Positions 11,301-22,700 of a stretch of DNA of 64,000 nucleotides are shown here, piece by piece. The DNA lies in the NCBI GenBank assembly GCA_030789695.1, contig CM061132.1:33628418-33692417 (forward strand), in the 5' to 3' direction. The notes under the pieces were generated by a model. That model was not told the DNA's origin and searched no databases. It saw only the letters and a program-made list of their open reading frames with translations. The stretch comes from Scilla litardierei (taxonomy: Eukaryota; Streptophyta; Magnoliopsida; Asparagales; Asparagaceae). A program made the translations under genes and the position numbers. The first letter of the stretch is position 1, and each line of letters starts with the position of its first letter.

Positions 11301-11441
11301 TTTGATCCGTTCATCTACGACAAGCAGCATGATGGTCAGATGAACAAGGTGCTTGAGGTTGCTCTCCTTTGCTTGAGCAGCTCGCCGAAGCTGAGGCCAC
11401 TGACCCATCAGTTAGTTACATGGCTCGATAACGTTGGCTAG
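8349..11441 (+). CDS. PSKR1: Phytosulfokine receptor-like LRR receptor kinase
   Basis: An intact, intronless 1,030-residue receptor kinase of the PSKR family, which perceives the sulfated pentapeptide phytosulfokine at the plasma membrane and promotes growth. Known PSKRs are about 1,010-1,025 residues. Residues 1-26 form a signal peptide. A Cys-pair cap (GCCGWVGVRC) precedes about 20 LRRs. An island near residues 505-548 with FPFFIKRN followed by GLQYKQ interrupts the LRRs, as in PSKR1, where it binds hormone. A transmembrane helix lies near 677-700. The kinase has GCGGFG (762-767), Lys783, HRD Asp881 and DFG Asp901, so it looks active. I chose the ATG at 8349 because the upstream in-frame GTG lacks support and the signal peptide begins here. 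It is closer to PSKR1 than PSKR2 by the island motif. Its 3' end faces the TOM1-like gene. Confidence 0.93.
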   Translation: MESRGEILCFLAIFFLIQTCSVRSQANRCNRNDLSSLQGFLNGLNSTIPSWSPDGPGCCGWVGVRCDANGRVIGLDLFNMSLKGSISDSLADLDQLTRLNLSANSLNGVVPKRLFRLRQLEELDLSSNELSGPIPSDSDLPSIRAFNISCNLFNGSHPVLAGSKRLTAFDVGFNLFAGSLNSSVCSDWESIRVLRFSMNLIAGEFPLGFGNCSSLTELLVDTNEISGGLPEDLFKLASLTKLSVQFNRLSGRLNAAISNLSNLSHLDLSLNGFSGAIPNVFAGLNKLESFCAQSNSFTGPLPSSLSNLPALKVLNLRNNSLGGGINLNFTAMAQLRFIDLGWNSLTGPIPSELSQCLELTTLNLASNGLVGEIPASFKGLASLSYLSLSRNALSNISSALGILQHCPNLTNLVLTRNFARGEKMPVDGIRGFRSMEVLVIPNCELSGSVPAWLANSMRLKVLDLSWNRLEGIIPPWVGDLEHLFYLDLSNNSLAGEIPGSLTRMKGLIASDNSSQDVSAQNFPFFIKRNTTAKGLQYKQASSFPPSLILSSNMLVGPISPGFGDLKVLHVLDLSKNRLSGSIPDEVSGMLSLETLDLSHNNLTGCIPASLVRLSFLSRFDVSYNDLAGVIPSGGQFSTFSTAAFEGNPGLCNPRSPSSPCAADGPAQPVGRSGKNKVVIVGVALGIGLGTALLLAVVYLIVSRTRSRIQEDDAKEEAGANGHLLETAGSRLVLLFQNKDNKVITIGDIMKATDSFSQANIVGCGGFGLVYKAALPDGSKVAIKRLSGDYGQMEREFHAEVEALSRAQHPNLVPLQGYCKIGNDRLLIYSYMENGSLDYWLHERFEQGPALDWETRLRIARGSARGLAYLHQFCQPHILHRDIKSSNILLDGGFEAHLADFGLARLVLPYDTHVTTDLVGTLGYIPPEYGQSSVATFKGDVYSFGVVLLELLTGKRPVDMSKPKGSRDLISWAAQMKKERREAEVFDPFIYDKQHDGQMNKVLEVALLCLSSSPKLRPLTHQLVTWLDNVG

Positions 11442-12367
11442 ATTGCTTCCTCGATGTTTTGCATTGTAGATCCAGGTGTAGATATCTTTGCATACTTCAT
11501 GTCTGTTGTAATACAACATCAGTACATTATACTGACATGTACATTGCACATTGATGTAATAGAGATCCTTTGCTTGCCTAAATGGATCCTTTTTCATAGC
11601 CAAATCATTTTCTCGCATCTTCATTTAGGCGTCTGATCCTTGACTCTGTTAGATCTGACCAAGTTTGTAGGATCGGATAACTGATTAGTGTTCACGCTGC
11701 AGATTGTTTGAAGCTTTAGCTTCTTTGTTGCTGTCAACAATGATCTCTCTCATGTGGGCAAATCTTTGTCTATGATCCTTGACCCAACTGCTACATTTGC
11801 TGTTTTGTTGTTGAGGTGCAAGTTACACCTAATCATAGCTGACCATCTTTAACCATGGCAATATCATCCTCACAATGTCAACCAGATGCACCAATGACCG
11901 TACCAAATTGGAGTTTACTGGCAACTTAATCCACGGTTGTCCACATGATACTTCAAGGGCCAGGCTGTATATAGTCGTTGTTAGTTGTATGTAGTTGTAC
12001 TAGTCATAACGCATTCAAAACATTCCCCCGAAATATTTCAAACCATATAAAATCTCTTTTCCTCCCAAAAAGGACTTGCAGGGTCATTCAAAATATCGTA
12101 TCCCAAAATTCAATCCCATTAAAAATCCTCCAAAAAAATTTTGCAGCCGCCTTCAAATTATCCCCCGATAAAAAGTATTAACCACTTTCAAACTAAAAAT
12201 TTTATTTGTCGAAAACACTATTCACCCCCCTCTAGTGTGCTCTTTGCCATCTTAGAGGTCCCAATACTTTTCGCAAACTCTCGTCCTAACTATTGATTCC
12301 TCAAGATTAAATCTCGGACATTTTTTAACCCACCACTTTGTCTTAGTCTACAACCCCATTAAACAAA
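11442..12367. other. 3' flank of the receptor kinase gene
   Basis: Probable 3' UTR and intergenic DNA. T-rich stretches with TTGTAATAC-like sequence occur at about 11490-11560, but no clear AATAAA signal. No coding frame beyond the kinase stop is supported. Confidence 0.4.
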
Positions 12368-12890
12368 TCCCTCAATTGTATAATAGACTAGAAATAATCC
12401 ACACAAAGGATGCGGTGCATGCACGAAACTGACAAAAGAGCAAGAATTGGGTGTCCGTGTGTGTCTATGGGCATCGTCGGGAGGAGGCAGGACCCGCAGG
12501 CAACTGAGAGTGAGAGTGAGAGTGAGAGACAGTGAGAGTGTGTGTGTGTGTGAAGCATGTGTGGGTGTCGTCTGGCGGTAAAATGGAAAAAAGAATGTGT
12601 TGAAGCACAAAAAAACGCAGGGGAGGCAAAAATGAAAAAAGACCAATAGCAAACCCGTAAATATATGGAAGGAGTGGCATTTGTGTTTCATGAAAAAAGT
12701 AATGACAACCTTGCAAATAAGGGCGAAGTGCAGGGCCTTTACTTGGGTACTCCACAACATCACCCACAAACAACACTCAACCCCACACCATCCCCCAAGT
12801 GTGCCCCACCATGCACATGTGGCATACCTCCCCCTTGCCACATAGGACAAAGGTGCCATGTGGGGACAAACATCACATCAACCCTCTTCA
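12368..12890. repeat. Dispersed non-coding repeat, copy 1
   Basis: This shares CCTCAATTGTATAATAGAC, GATGCGGTGCATGCAC, the ...TATCGTCGG / CATCGTCGG block and a final segment with GGACAAACAT with the stretch 42186-42575. It also contains GAGAGT and TGTGTG microsatellite runs (12508-12555). The long minus-strand frames here are Ser/Leu/Thr low-complexity shadows of those runs. The repeat class is unknown. Confidence 0.4.
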
Positions 12891-13076
12891 TGTAACATAC
12901 ATAGATATGAGTCATCATGAGTTGTCACTGGGGTGTATGCTTCACATGTATGTGTATATAACATATATCTATCACATTGTAAAGATGGTCAACCCAAATA
13001 GGCAAAACTATTTTCCCAATCTTAAGATGGTATCAGTGTCTCCATCACATCAAGCCCGTCAATAAACCAAGACAAT

Positions 13077-13237
13077 TGCTCCCTGCACCTCAATAATTGA
13101 GGTGCAGGTACGGATTCTTTCCAAAAATAGTAATCTATCACAAAACGTTCTCTCCCATCACACCTTTCCTTATTCAAAAATTGCATTTTTGGGCGCTGAT
13201 TCCTATCTGCACCTCAATTGTTGAGGTGCAGATAGCA
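13077..13237. mobile_element. MITE with palindromic terminal repeats (161 bp)
   Basis: Left arm TGCTCCCTGCACCTCAAT and right arm, read inverted, TGCTATCTGCACCTCAAC. Each arm is itself a palindrome (GCACCTCAA...TTGAGGTGC). The inverted match extends outward to AATTGCT/AGCAATT. Architecture and length match the MITE at 7949-8110, although the arm sequence differs. It lies beyond the stop codon of the TOM1-like gene, in its 3' flank or UTR. Confidence 0.6.
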
Positions 13238-13687
13238 ATTCACATAAACCAAACCCCCCTCCCCAGAACTACTGAGTTGATGGAAGAGAACGATGTAGAC
13301 ACTGCTGTTACTTCCTCCGCATAACATAGCCTGGCATTCAAGCAATTCACAGTTCCACATATTGACCACAAACATTCATCTTTCAGGACTTACTAGTGAT
13401 GCATCAAGACCTGAACAAACTCCAGTAACCATGTTTATCCAATCAGAAAACGTTTTGTGCAACTATCAAGCTATCAAATGTTCCGAAAGATATACACAAC
13501 TTACAACACGATACGTTCACCATTTCTACATGATGTGCTAGAACAAACTGAAAGACACCCTGACAGGCCTCACACCGTTTTTGAGGTCTGCTTCTCCTTT
13601 AACTTGCTGTAAACATAAATATCCCAAGACCAAGACTTTCTTCTTGTGAAGAAAGGAGGGAGCCAACCAGCCTTACCCATCCTCGAA
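13238..13687 (-). other. Probable 3' UTR / 3' flank of the TOM1-like gene
   Basis: Directly downstream, on the minus strand, of the TOM1-like stop codon at 13688-13690. No other coding signal was seen. The receptor kinase gene converges from the other side, so the two 3' ends are about 2.2 kb apart with a repeat and a MITE between them. Confidence 0.4.
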
Positions 13688-13780
13688 TCAACGGATTGGA
13701 TGGTACTGCGTGATTCCCCGCTTAGGGGGTAGCTTCCTCAAGATGAAAAGCACTAGAGATGAGGGCAGAATTTCCACAAG
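13688..13780 (-). CDS. TOM1: TOM1-like exon 11 (residues 258-287 and stop)
   Basis: Encodes [18 protein letters not shown] and the invariant C-terminal tail [13 protein letters not shown], then TGA at 13688-13690. Acceptor CGTGCAG|CTTG. Confidence 0.93.
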   Translation of the reverse strand, partial: LVEILPSSLVLFILRKLPPKRGITQYHPIR

Positions 13781-16700
13781 CTGCACGCATAAATCCAAAA
13801 CATAAATGATTACATGAAAATTTCTGCGAGTAAGGTGTGTGTTCCTTGAGAACAACCAAATGCTTTGGACCAAAAGAATTTGTTCAAAGTTCATACATAC
13901 AAAAGTACAAGAACGTGTCCTAGCCAACCCACCATTATCTGGTTGGTTGCCCGTCTGGCATGAGACAAACTGACTGCCTCTTTTAGCTTTATAACCTTGC
14001 AATTAGTTACAGAAAAGATTCGAGTGCTGAGGCTGAACTGTCTTGGCCACCACTTAAATAAATGTGTGAAACAAAATCTGTTTTAATTGCAAGTGCGTCA
14101 TACTGGGGGTCACTTTAAGAGAAACCCTCCACCTTCTATTCGAATTACGCGAGTCCCAGGCACATAAAGTAACTATATAATCTAGCAATTACGTTCCATA
14201 TCTATTCGAATTACTGAAGCCCCACACAGAAAGTAACTATATAGGCTAGCAATTACTTCTGTTCACGGGTAAATCCGTCACACACTAAGATGGTGCTGAC
14301 GAGGACGCCTCTGGTGACGTGACGCTCCGTCGGCAGAGGAGTGGCACCCGAAGAAGGCTGAACCCAGGTCTGTGAGAGCTAAGTCCGAGCTATAGAGCTA
14401 AAGCCTGACCTAACTCTTGGCCATTTTCGTCGGTCTGCAACACAGAGAAATCGTCAATGGGGTATCGGATCTGGGTTCCGATCCAAATCTCCTCCGATGT
14501 TTAAGTCAGTAAATGACTCAAAGGGAGCTCTGGCCAGCTAGGTCCGACCTATTGGGAGGTCGTCCGATCACTGTCACGCCAAGCTATGGAGAAAGAAATA
14601 TAAGGTGAAAGTAATAGTTTGAGACTTTGAGTGTCAAATTACCTTAGTATTAGTATCTCTGGAGCTTCATCCCTTTATCTTGTCGTCGTTTTACTATTTA
14701 TAAGTAAGGGTTCCCCCTTAGTGCCGTTAGTGGATAACGGCCTTTTGCCCTTATAGCGGCATCATTGTCCCTGAAAAAGAACATAACGGCCAACCATTTA
14801 TTTCGCCATTACTAACCAGCTCATTATTAATTGATCTCTTGATACTCAGGAGCTCAACGTGCAGATGAGCTGTCACTTTGACTGGGTAAGCGGCTGGCCT
14901 TCCATGTGGATCTCTTGGGCTTTGTGGGCCAAGGCATTGCGCTCCTTCTGTGCTTCTTTACTTGGATGGCATATTTTTCCCCCGATTCACGGATGGGCCC
15001 AATATATTAACAATGGCCCCCATCACTCGAGCTCAGATAGGACGACGGTTGAGTTAGGGTGATATGATGTCTCCTTAAATGTGCACGGCAGTCGAAGCGG
15101 GAGTTTTGATTTCGACCACCAAAATTCTCGTTCATTTGATTCGGACGTTGCAATGGTACGAGGCTCGGAGCGTCGGTGATCTTGGATGTTGACACGTGCT
15201 TCCATTTGAACGGCTGAGCATGGTCAGGAAGTAAAGTCCCTGATATAAGTAGGAAGAAGGAGAGAGAATGTCAAACTCTTATGTTTTTGTTTTTGAGAAG
15301 CCTCGCTTCTGCCCTAGCCTCCTTCACTAACCATCAGCGTCAAACAAGGTAGTCCTTTCTTTCTTGCATGTGTCTCTCTTGGTTCGTTCTTCCTAGCTTC
15401 TGATGTTGAGAATCAATGGGTAATGGCTTGCTTATGGAGCCCGAGCTTCCCATTTTGCGGGCTGACAAATCATCCAATGCGCCCCAAGAAGTCTTGAATT
15501 TAGTTCCCAAGCTTTCTTTTTCTTTGACTTATAAGATCCAAACAGATTATATTTGCCCACATATGGATATCGGATCCGGGAGGTGAACGATATGATCTTT
15601 TTCTCCAAAAAACGAGAAGTCGTGGTATATTTTAAAGCTTTCCAATTTGGTCTTCGTTTTCCGCTTCATCCCTTCATCCTTGAAGTCGTGAATTTTCTCG
15701 AAATTTCCCTTTGTCAACTTGATCCCCGCGCTATCTCCCATGTGGTCGGTTCCATCATGCTCTGACTGTTGAACAAGATAGAACCGACCATTCTGCTCTT
15801 TTGCTTCTTCTTCCAAGTTCAAACTAACCATCAAGACGTATGGCATCATATCGTTGCCCGAAGAAACAGAAACCTTATCCGGGATATTCCTAATTCTGTC
15901 CAAAACTGGGATGACACTTTTGTCTTTGTTACCTTTCCGAGTGCGGTTACATTCTTTACTCACCGGGGTAGCCTCAACCCTTCGGCTTCTGCGGAATTGG
16001 GGCCATCTGTTGCTGAGGCCAGAGCGACCACGCTCCTAAATTGTTCGCAGGAGGAGAAGTCGATCAGTCATTTGCTAAACAACAGTTTAATGAAGAGTGT
16101 CTTATGGAGCCCGGGTCATGCTAAAAGTCGGATTCCTCCTTTATGATCGCTTACCCTAATTTCCTTTCTCCATACAAAAATAATTGGTCAAGAATTCAAC
16201 TTGGCCCCTGAGCTACGAAAGCTCTTCTTGTCGATCGACGGATAGCTCGTCTGCTCGCCCGTCACCATGTCCTAGTCAGAGGTCGTCCACGGGAGCTGGA
16301 AAACCGACCCTGACTTCGGGACTGTTGACCCGACCTCGGCCCCTCCTGACGAAAGCATGGCTCTGCTCTCGACCCCACCATTGAAGGCCCAGCTCCGGTC
16401 GTGTGTGGTGCGAGCTTGAAGTCTGATGAACCCATTCATAGGAAGAAATCCCACCATCAGCCGAAGTGGGGTGTAGGGAGGAGGAAAAAGAACGTGACGC
16501 CACTTTCGAGCTCCACGCCGCCGAATGCAAGTGCAACTAATGCCCAAGCCCCCGAAACCCAGATTCGTGGTCCATAGTGCATCTTCGGAGACGTATGTGC
16601 CCCACCTAGGACCAGACAATCAAAAAGATACCTGACCATGGTGAGGTCTCGTCCCTACAGCACCGTTGATTAGGCCTATCCCCTAGGATTACTAAGGGAT

Positions 16701-19700
16701 TTTGTTGATAAGTCGACAAGCGCCTGCTCCGCCAGAATGTTCCAGAGGGGAGCTCAACACGCCCTCTTTTCCTATGGAAGATGAGTCGGCCCTCTTGGAC
16801 TGTGGGGGTGGTTGTCCGACTTGTGGAGAACTCCATCCTGCACCGAAATCGCAGCGTCTTGCAACAGGTTGATCATGAGAGGCTGGCCAGCTTCATTGTT
16901 TGGCATAGTCATCAAGTCGATCCCTGACCTCTTTTCTCAGCTCTGCAACATTCGTAGGTCTGACCTTAGTTCCGTGCAGGTGTCTGTGGTGGCCGCCGAG
17001 TTGTGTCGTCGGGTTGTAGAGACAACTGGTGCGGAGGCCAAAATAGCCTTGGAACGTCAAAAGACGACCTTCGCCAAGAGATCTCTTGAGGAAGCAAAGG
17101 ACGAGCTCAGGATGTTGTCGGAAAAGTTGTGGCGCTCGAATCTCGAATAAAGGAGCTGGAAGGGGAGTTGGCCAAAGAGAGGGACGCACTGGCGGATGCC
17201 GAGTGAGGGCGGTCAACTACCGAGGATACCATCGCATCCTTATCTCGTGCAAAGGAGGAGGCAAGAGAGCAATGGAGAAAGGAAAGATCTGAGCCCCGAG
17301 CTCGGCTGGCAGACTTGGAGAAAGCCGATCCCTCAACGGTTGCTGAAAGGGCAGAGGCAGACTTCAAGCAGGAGCTTGCCTTCGAGCTTGCTGACCTATT
17401 CAAGGAATCCTTCCCACAGATTCAGGAGAAGGTTCAGAGCAAGTACCTTAGGCCGGGTGTTGCCTTCAGACCATCGAAGATGATGCTCGAAGGAAGATAT
17501 ACACATCCTTCGACCAAGGCACCCTAAGACGGGCAGTCATCTGACGATGTTGCACCGTGAGCTTGAGGCGACTTTTGTATGTGATCGGCATTACCATAGC
17601 TTATTAATGAAATTGATTCAAAAAATTTGGCATGGTTAAAAAAACTTATAATTGAATGAGACCGCCAGTTGATCGCTATGAGTCGTCTATATGCCCCCTC
17701 AACGGTTCGAGCTCGAGTGTTGGGGGAATGCAGAGCTCGGGCAATTAAAGGACGACTGACGACCATTGTAAGGTTGTATCTGGCTTGGCTTTGTAAAATA
17801 TAGGACAAGTGACTCATCATGGTTCACCCGCAATTGCGTAGTCAGCTCGGCCCGGGAGGGAGTTGCCCTCGATCGTATAGCTGAGCGAGAGTACGTCTCC
17901 GATCGTATAGCCAGCGCAGCTCGCGAGGGTGTTGCCCCCAATCGTATAGCCGAGCAGCCCGCAAGGGTAATGAGAGGTCATCCCCAATCATATAGCTAGG
18001 TCGACCCGCGAGGATGTGGCCCCCGATCGTATAGTCGAGCAGCCCACAAGTGAAGTTTAGTGTTCTTTCCTAATCGTATAGCCAGCTTGATCCGCAAGGG
18101 TGTGGCCCCGATCATATAGCCGAGCAGCCCGTGAGTGTAATGAGAGGTCATCCTCGATCATATAGGTAGCTCGACCCGCGGTGGCGGCATCCCTAATCGT
18201 ATAGCCTAGCTACCTGGGAGGGTATTGAGAGGTCATCTCCGATCGTATAGCTAGCTCGACCCGCGGGGGCAGTGCCCCCCAATAGTATAGCCTAGCTGCC
18301 CGCGAGGGTATTGGGATATCATCCCCGATTGTATAGCTAGATCGGTCCGCGAGGGCGTTGCCCCCGATCATATAGACGAGCTGCCCGCGAGGGTATTAGT
18401 TTGAGCTTACCCGTGCACTTTAGGTGAGGCTAAAGTAAAGTAGAACTGGCTCAATGTCCAGAGTACATTAACTCTACAAGAGATAAATAAAAAATCAAAG
18501 CAAAAAAGTATAGCTCACTCGATTTATTTGTACTTTATTAATAATACTTTCACAAATGCTCTGAGTTCGAAGGATGAATGAGCTCTTTATCGTCCATGGT
18601 GGAGAGTCGGTATGTTGCTGGACCAAGGACATCAATCACTTTATACAAGCCTTTCCATTTGACGACGAGTTAACCTTGGCGAGCGACCTCTGCAGAAAAG
18701 GCTGCTTTCCGCAAGACCAGGTCGCCTACCCGAAAGCTTCGGCTCTTGACTTTGGAATTGTAATATCAGACCATGCGGTGTTTCTGCTTGATGGTTGAGA
18801 GTGCTCGATCTCTTACTTCATAGATCAACTGCAGGTTCAGTCCGAGGCCTTTCGAATTTCCATCCTCGTCAAAATGCCTAAGACGGATGGACTCCTTCCC
18901 AAGCTTCACAGGGATGACCGCCTCTGATTCAAAAGCAAGCATGAAAGGGGTTTCCACATAGAGTCTTTGTAGGTCGTTCTGTATGACCAGAGTATCCCGG
19001 TGAGCTCTTCTGGTCACGTGCCTTTGACGTCTTCGACCTTCGTAGAGGTGTTCCAGAATACACTTTTTGGCTGCTTCTGCAAACCAGTTGGCTTAGGGGT
19101 GAGCTACAGAAGCGAAGTGTAGCCTGATCTTCCACTCGGAACAGAATCCTTTGAAGCCAGAACTATCGAATTGTGTCCTGTTGTCTGTGACTATGTATCG
19201 GGGGATGCCGAATCGGCAGATGATTGACTTCCAAACAAAACTTTTGATGTTCTTTCAAGTAATGTGGGCCAATGATTCAGCCTCAATCCATTTGGTGAAG
19301 TAGTCTACAGACACGATGAGAAACTTTCGCTGCCCACTTACTGGAGTGAAGGGACCAAGAATGTTCAAGACCCACTTGGCAAATAAAACATGGCTAATAA
19401 TTGGGACTAGATCAGTAGGAGGGGCCGAGCTATGCTTAGCACGTGGATCATTATCGCACATACCCAGTCGCTTTCTCGACCATAGTCGGCTAATAGTACC
19501 CCTGTTTCAGAGCTTTTAGGGCTAGCGTCCTCCCTCCATAATGGTTTCCGCAGAGGCCTTCGTGGATCTCTTGGATTACATAGTCGGCTTCCTTCGGAGC
19601 TAAACATTTGATGTAAGTGAGGGCATCACAACTGGAACAGCACCTACGGTAGAGCGAGACTTCATGTAGGACGTATCTGAGGGCTCTCCTTTCCAACTTT

Positions 19701-22700
19701 CGTGCCTCGGTTTGGTCGGTTGGCGTTTCCCTTGTGCTGAGGTACTTTATTATAAAGACCATCATTGTTGACGTTGACCACCTAAAAGAACACCTGAAAT
19801 TGCTCCCGTGTGACCAATTGTGGCCCGGGCCCTCCATGAAAAGAGGAGCTGGGGTCTTCTAGGATTATGGGAGCGTCTACATCCCTACCGGTGAGCGGCC
19901 ACGGGGCCCCTTGGTTGGTGGGCTGAGTTGACATAGCAGACGATTGGAATGTCAACTCTGTTCCCACAGACGGCGCTAACTGTTGACAGGTAAAGCAGTC
20001 ACACAGTAAATCTGAGGAAGGCTGAACCCGGGTCTGGAAGGCTAAGTCCGAGCTACAAAGCTGAAGCCTGGCCTAACTCTTGGCTATCTTCGTCAGTCTG
20101 CAACACAGAGAAATCGTCATGGGTGTCGGATCTGGGTTCAGACCCAAATCCCATCTGATGCTTAAGTCAGTAAATGACTCAAAGGGAGCTCAGTCCAGCT
20201 AGGTCCGACCTATTGAGAGATCGTCTGATCACTGTCACGCCGGGCTATGGAGGAAAAAATATAAAGTGGAAGTAGTAGTTTGAGAGTCAGAGTACCTTAG
20301 TGATTAGTATCTCTGGAGCTTCATCCCTTGTCTGTTGTCGTTTCACTATTTATAAGTAAAGGTTCCACCATAGTGGCGTTAGTGTCTAACGGCCTTGTCC
20401 TTATGGCGACATGATTGTCCCTGAAAAAGAGCATAACGGCCGATCATTTACTCCATTACTAATCGGCTCATTATTAACTGATCCATTGATACTCGGAAGC
20501 TCAACGGACAGATAAGCTGTCACTTTGAGTGGGTAAGCAGCTAGCCTTCCATAGAGATCTCTTGGGCGTTGTGGGCCAGGGCATTGCGCTCCTTGTGGGC
20601 TTCATTACTTGGATGACATATTTTTCTCCTGCTTGGCGGGCCGGCCAAATGTATTAAGAACTTCCTATAACCTATGCATTTACTTCCATGCCATAAACGA
20701 AGCCTACTTCTCTTCCTCCAACTCTCTTTTTCCATCCTCTTCTTCCCAATTTTCCTCCCTACATCCCTTTGTTTCGACTTGTTACCCCCTGCTCTTGGTT
20801 GGTGCCATTTGACCTCTCTCTTCATCTCTTCTATAGTTGCAATGAAACACAACCACCATATATTGACAATTGAAAACATATGATCATGCTGACACAGCAA
20901 ACCATGAAAAGGAGGTTGCCATGTAGCAACAACACAATATAAATACATATTATTATAATCTTCATTATGCACGACATATTTCTAATTTTTACTGTTTCAC
21001 ACATGTATTAATTCATCCATCATATATCTCATATGGGAGTTTAATATCTCACTTCCTACATCGAGAGACATTCTAAGTTGCTAGATAATCAATAAATATT
21101 AGTTTTTATATTTATAAGCATTGTAGATAAACAGTAAAACAGTAAAAGTAAAATAAAAATCATATCCAAATATGTACAAATCCAAGTCAAGGTAGAATTT
21201 CGAAGCAAGTGTCAATAACTTGCTCATATATGTTGGAGTTGCAAACATATATAATTGAGGTTGCATTTGAAATGTGTAATAAAATTGAGGATGTGCTATA
21301 TCCAGAGTGTTGCTGAAGCATGCAAGACACAGTAATAAGTACAATCAAGTGCCCATCTTGAAAAGGCTCCATAAGAAGTAGGGTTGATGCACAGAACGTT
21401 CGACGAACTACTCGTGAACAAGCTCGGCACATGTTCGTTTGTGTTTGTTCAGGAAGCTTAATGAACAAGCTTGAACAGATTTTTAAAGCTCGGTCAGTAA
21501 ACGAACAGAGCTTGAACATAACTGTGTTCGTTCATTTATATTCATGAACAAGCCGTTAAGTGTTCGTGAACAAGCTCGTTAAGTGATGTTCATGAACAAG
21601 CTCGTTAAGTGTTCGTGAACGAACATGTACCGAAAATAGTAAATTTAGACAAATACTATATTTTTTACTATGCTTGAATGGATGCTTGTAATGGGATTTA
21701 TGTAGCTATTATGCTGGATCTATTTGTCTTTGTCCTGTAAATATTTAATCATATTATTTAATTGATTTAGTCATTGGCAATTATGTTTAAATATTATTAT
21801 TCCTGAGTAAAAAATTGACGTTCGTTTGTTTGATTGAAAATCTGTTCATGAACAAGATTGATTGTGTTCACGAACATGTTCACGAATAAGCTCAATAAAT
21901 CTTGTTAACGAACAGAACGTTCAATTAACTACTCGTAAACAGGCTCGGTAAATGTTCGTTTACGTTTGTTTACGTTCATTCGGTAAGCATAACGAACAAG
22001 CTTGAACAGGTTTTTAGAGCTCTGTTAGTAAATGAGCAGAGCTTGAACATGGATTTTGTTCATGAACAAAAACAAGCTCCCCGTTCAAGCTCTTTCAAGC
22101 TCGTTCGTCAACAACCCTAATAAGAAGCATGCTGAAGATAAAACATTGATTACGAATTAGTGAGGTGATGTTGCCTAAGAAAACCATTGAAAAAACACTG
22201 ATCAAGCAGGCCATAGTTTCTTCTACATCCACACATAATGCATTGAAAAAACATGGATTCAGGAGATATTGGTTGGGGGAGCGAGACTGATGCGACTTTG
22301 GGGGTGTGATGGCCTTAGTGGCGAGCTTGTGATTTTGGGGTCCATGAGTATTTTCGTAATATTAAGAAATGTATGGGGGTGGGTTCATTAGGATTATCGA
22401 AGATTTGAAAAAGAATTGTGAGTAGGAAGATAGATCTAGAGAGATTTTTGGCTTTTATCTCGAATCAAAAGCTAGGAGAGCGGCCTCCACTCGAATTGAT
22501 GCCAACTATCTTGTTATCTTTATTTGAAATTCAATAAAAATCCCATATTTTCCCTCCAAATCCACTGAAAGCCCTAATTTTATCTTCTATTTCTCATCCG
22601 AATCACATCAAATTGGTATCAAAGCAAGATTCTGACAGCGGCAACGAGAAAGGTCAAAACTTTGGTGCTAAAACTCGACACAGATGTGAACGGATTGAAG

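Larger units (their letters stand above)
14260..20659 (-). mobile_element. Tat-type Ty3/Gypsy element, internally deleted (intron 10)
   Basis: LTRs lie at 14260-15012 and 19981-20659, with a perfect 5-bp target duplication ACTTC at 14255-14259 and 20660-20664. The minus-strand PBS at about 19962-19980 (complement of gttcccacagacggcgct) and the purine tract GATGGGGGCCAT at 15013-15024 (minus strand) fit the Tat lineage. Internal content, in element orientation: a short gag start, a jump to the RNase H-integrase linker, integrase, a tandem array, then an ORF in the opposite direction before the 3' LTR. Capsid, protease and RT are gone. The LTRs differ at many sites and by about 74 bp in length, so it is an old insertion. 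It lies in the same transcriptional sense as the surrounding TOM1-like gene. Confidence 0.9.

Noticed and set aside
8616..11408. Many long frames antisense or out of frame within the receptor kinase gene
   Set aside because: Shadows of the intact 1,030-residue PSKR-like CDS, none with a domain.
12359..12859. 166-residue minus-strand protein with Ser/Leu/Thr repeats
   Set aside because: Produced by GAGAGT and TGTG microsatellites within a dispersed repeat.
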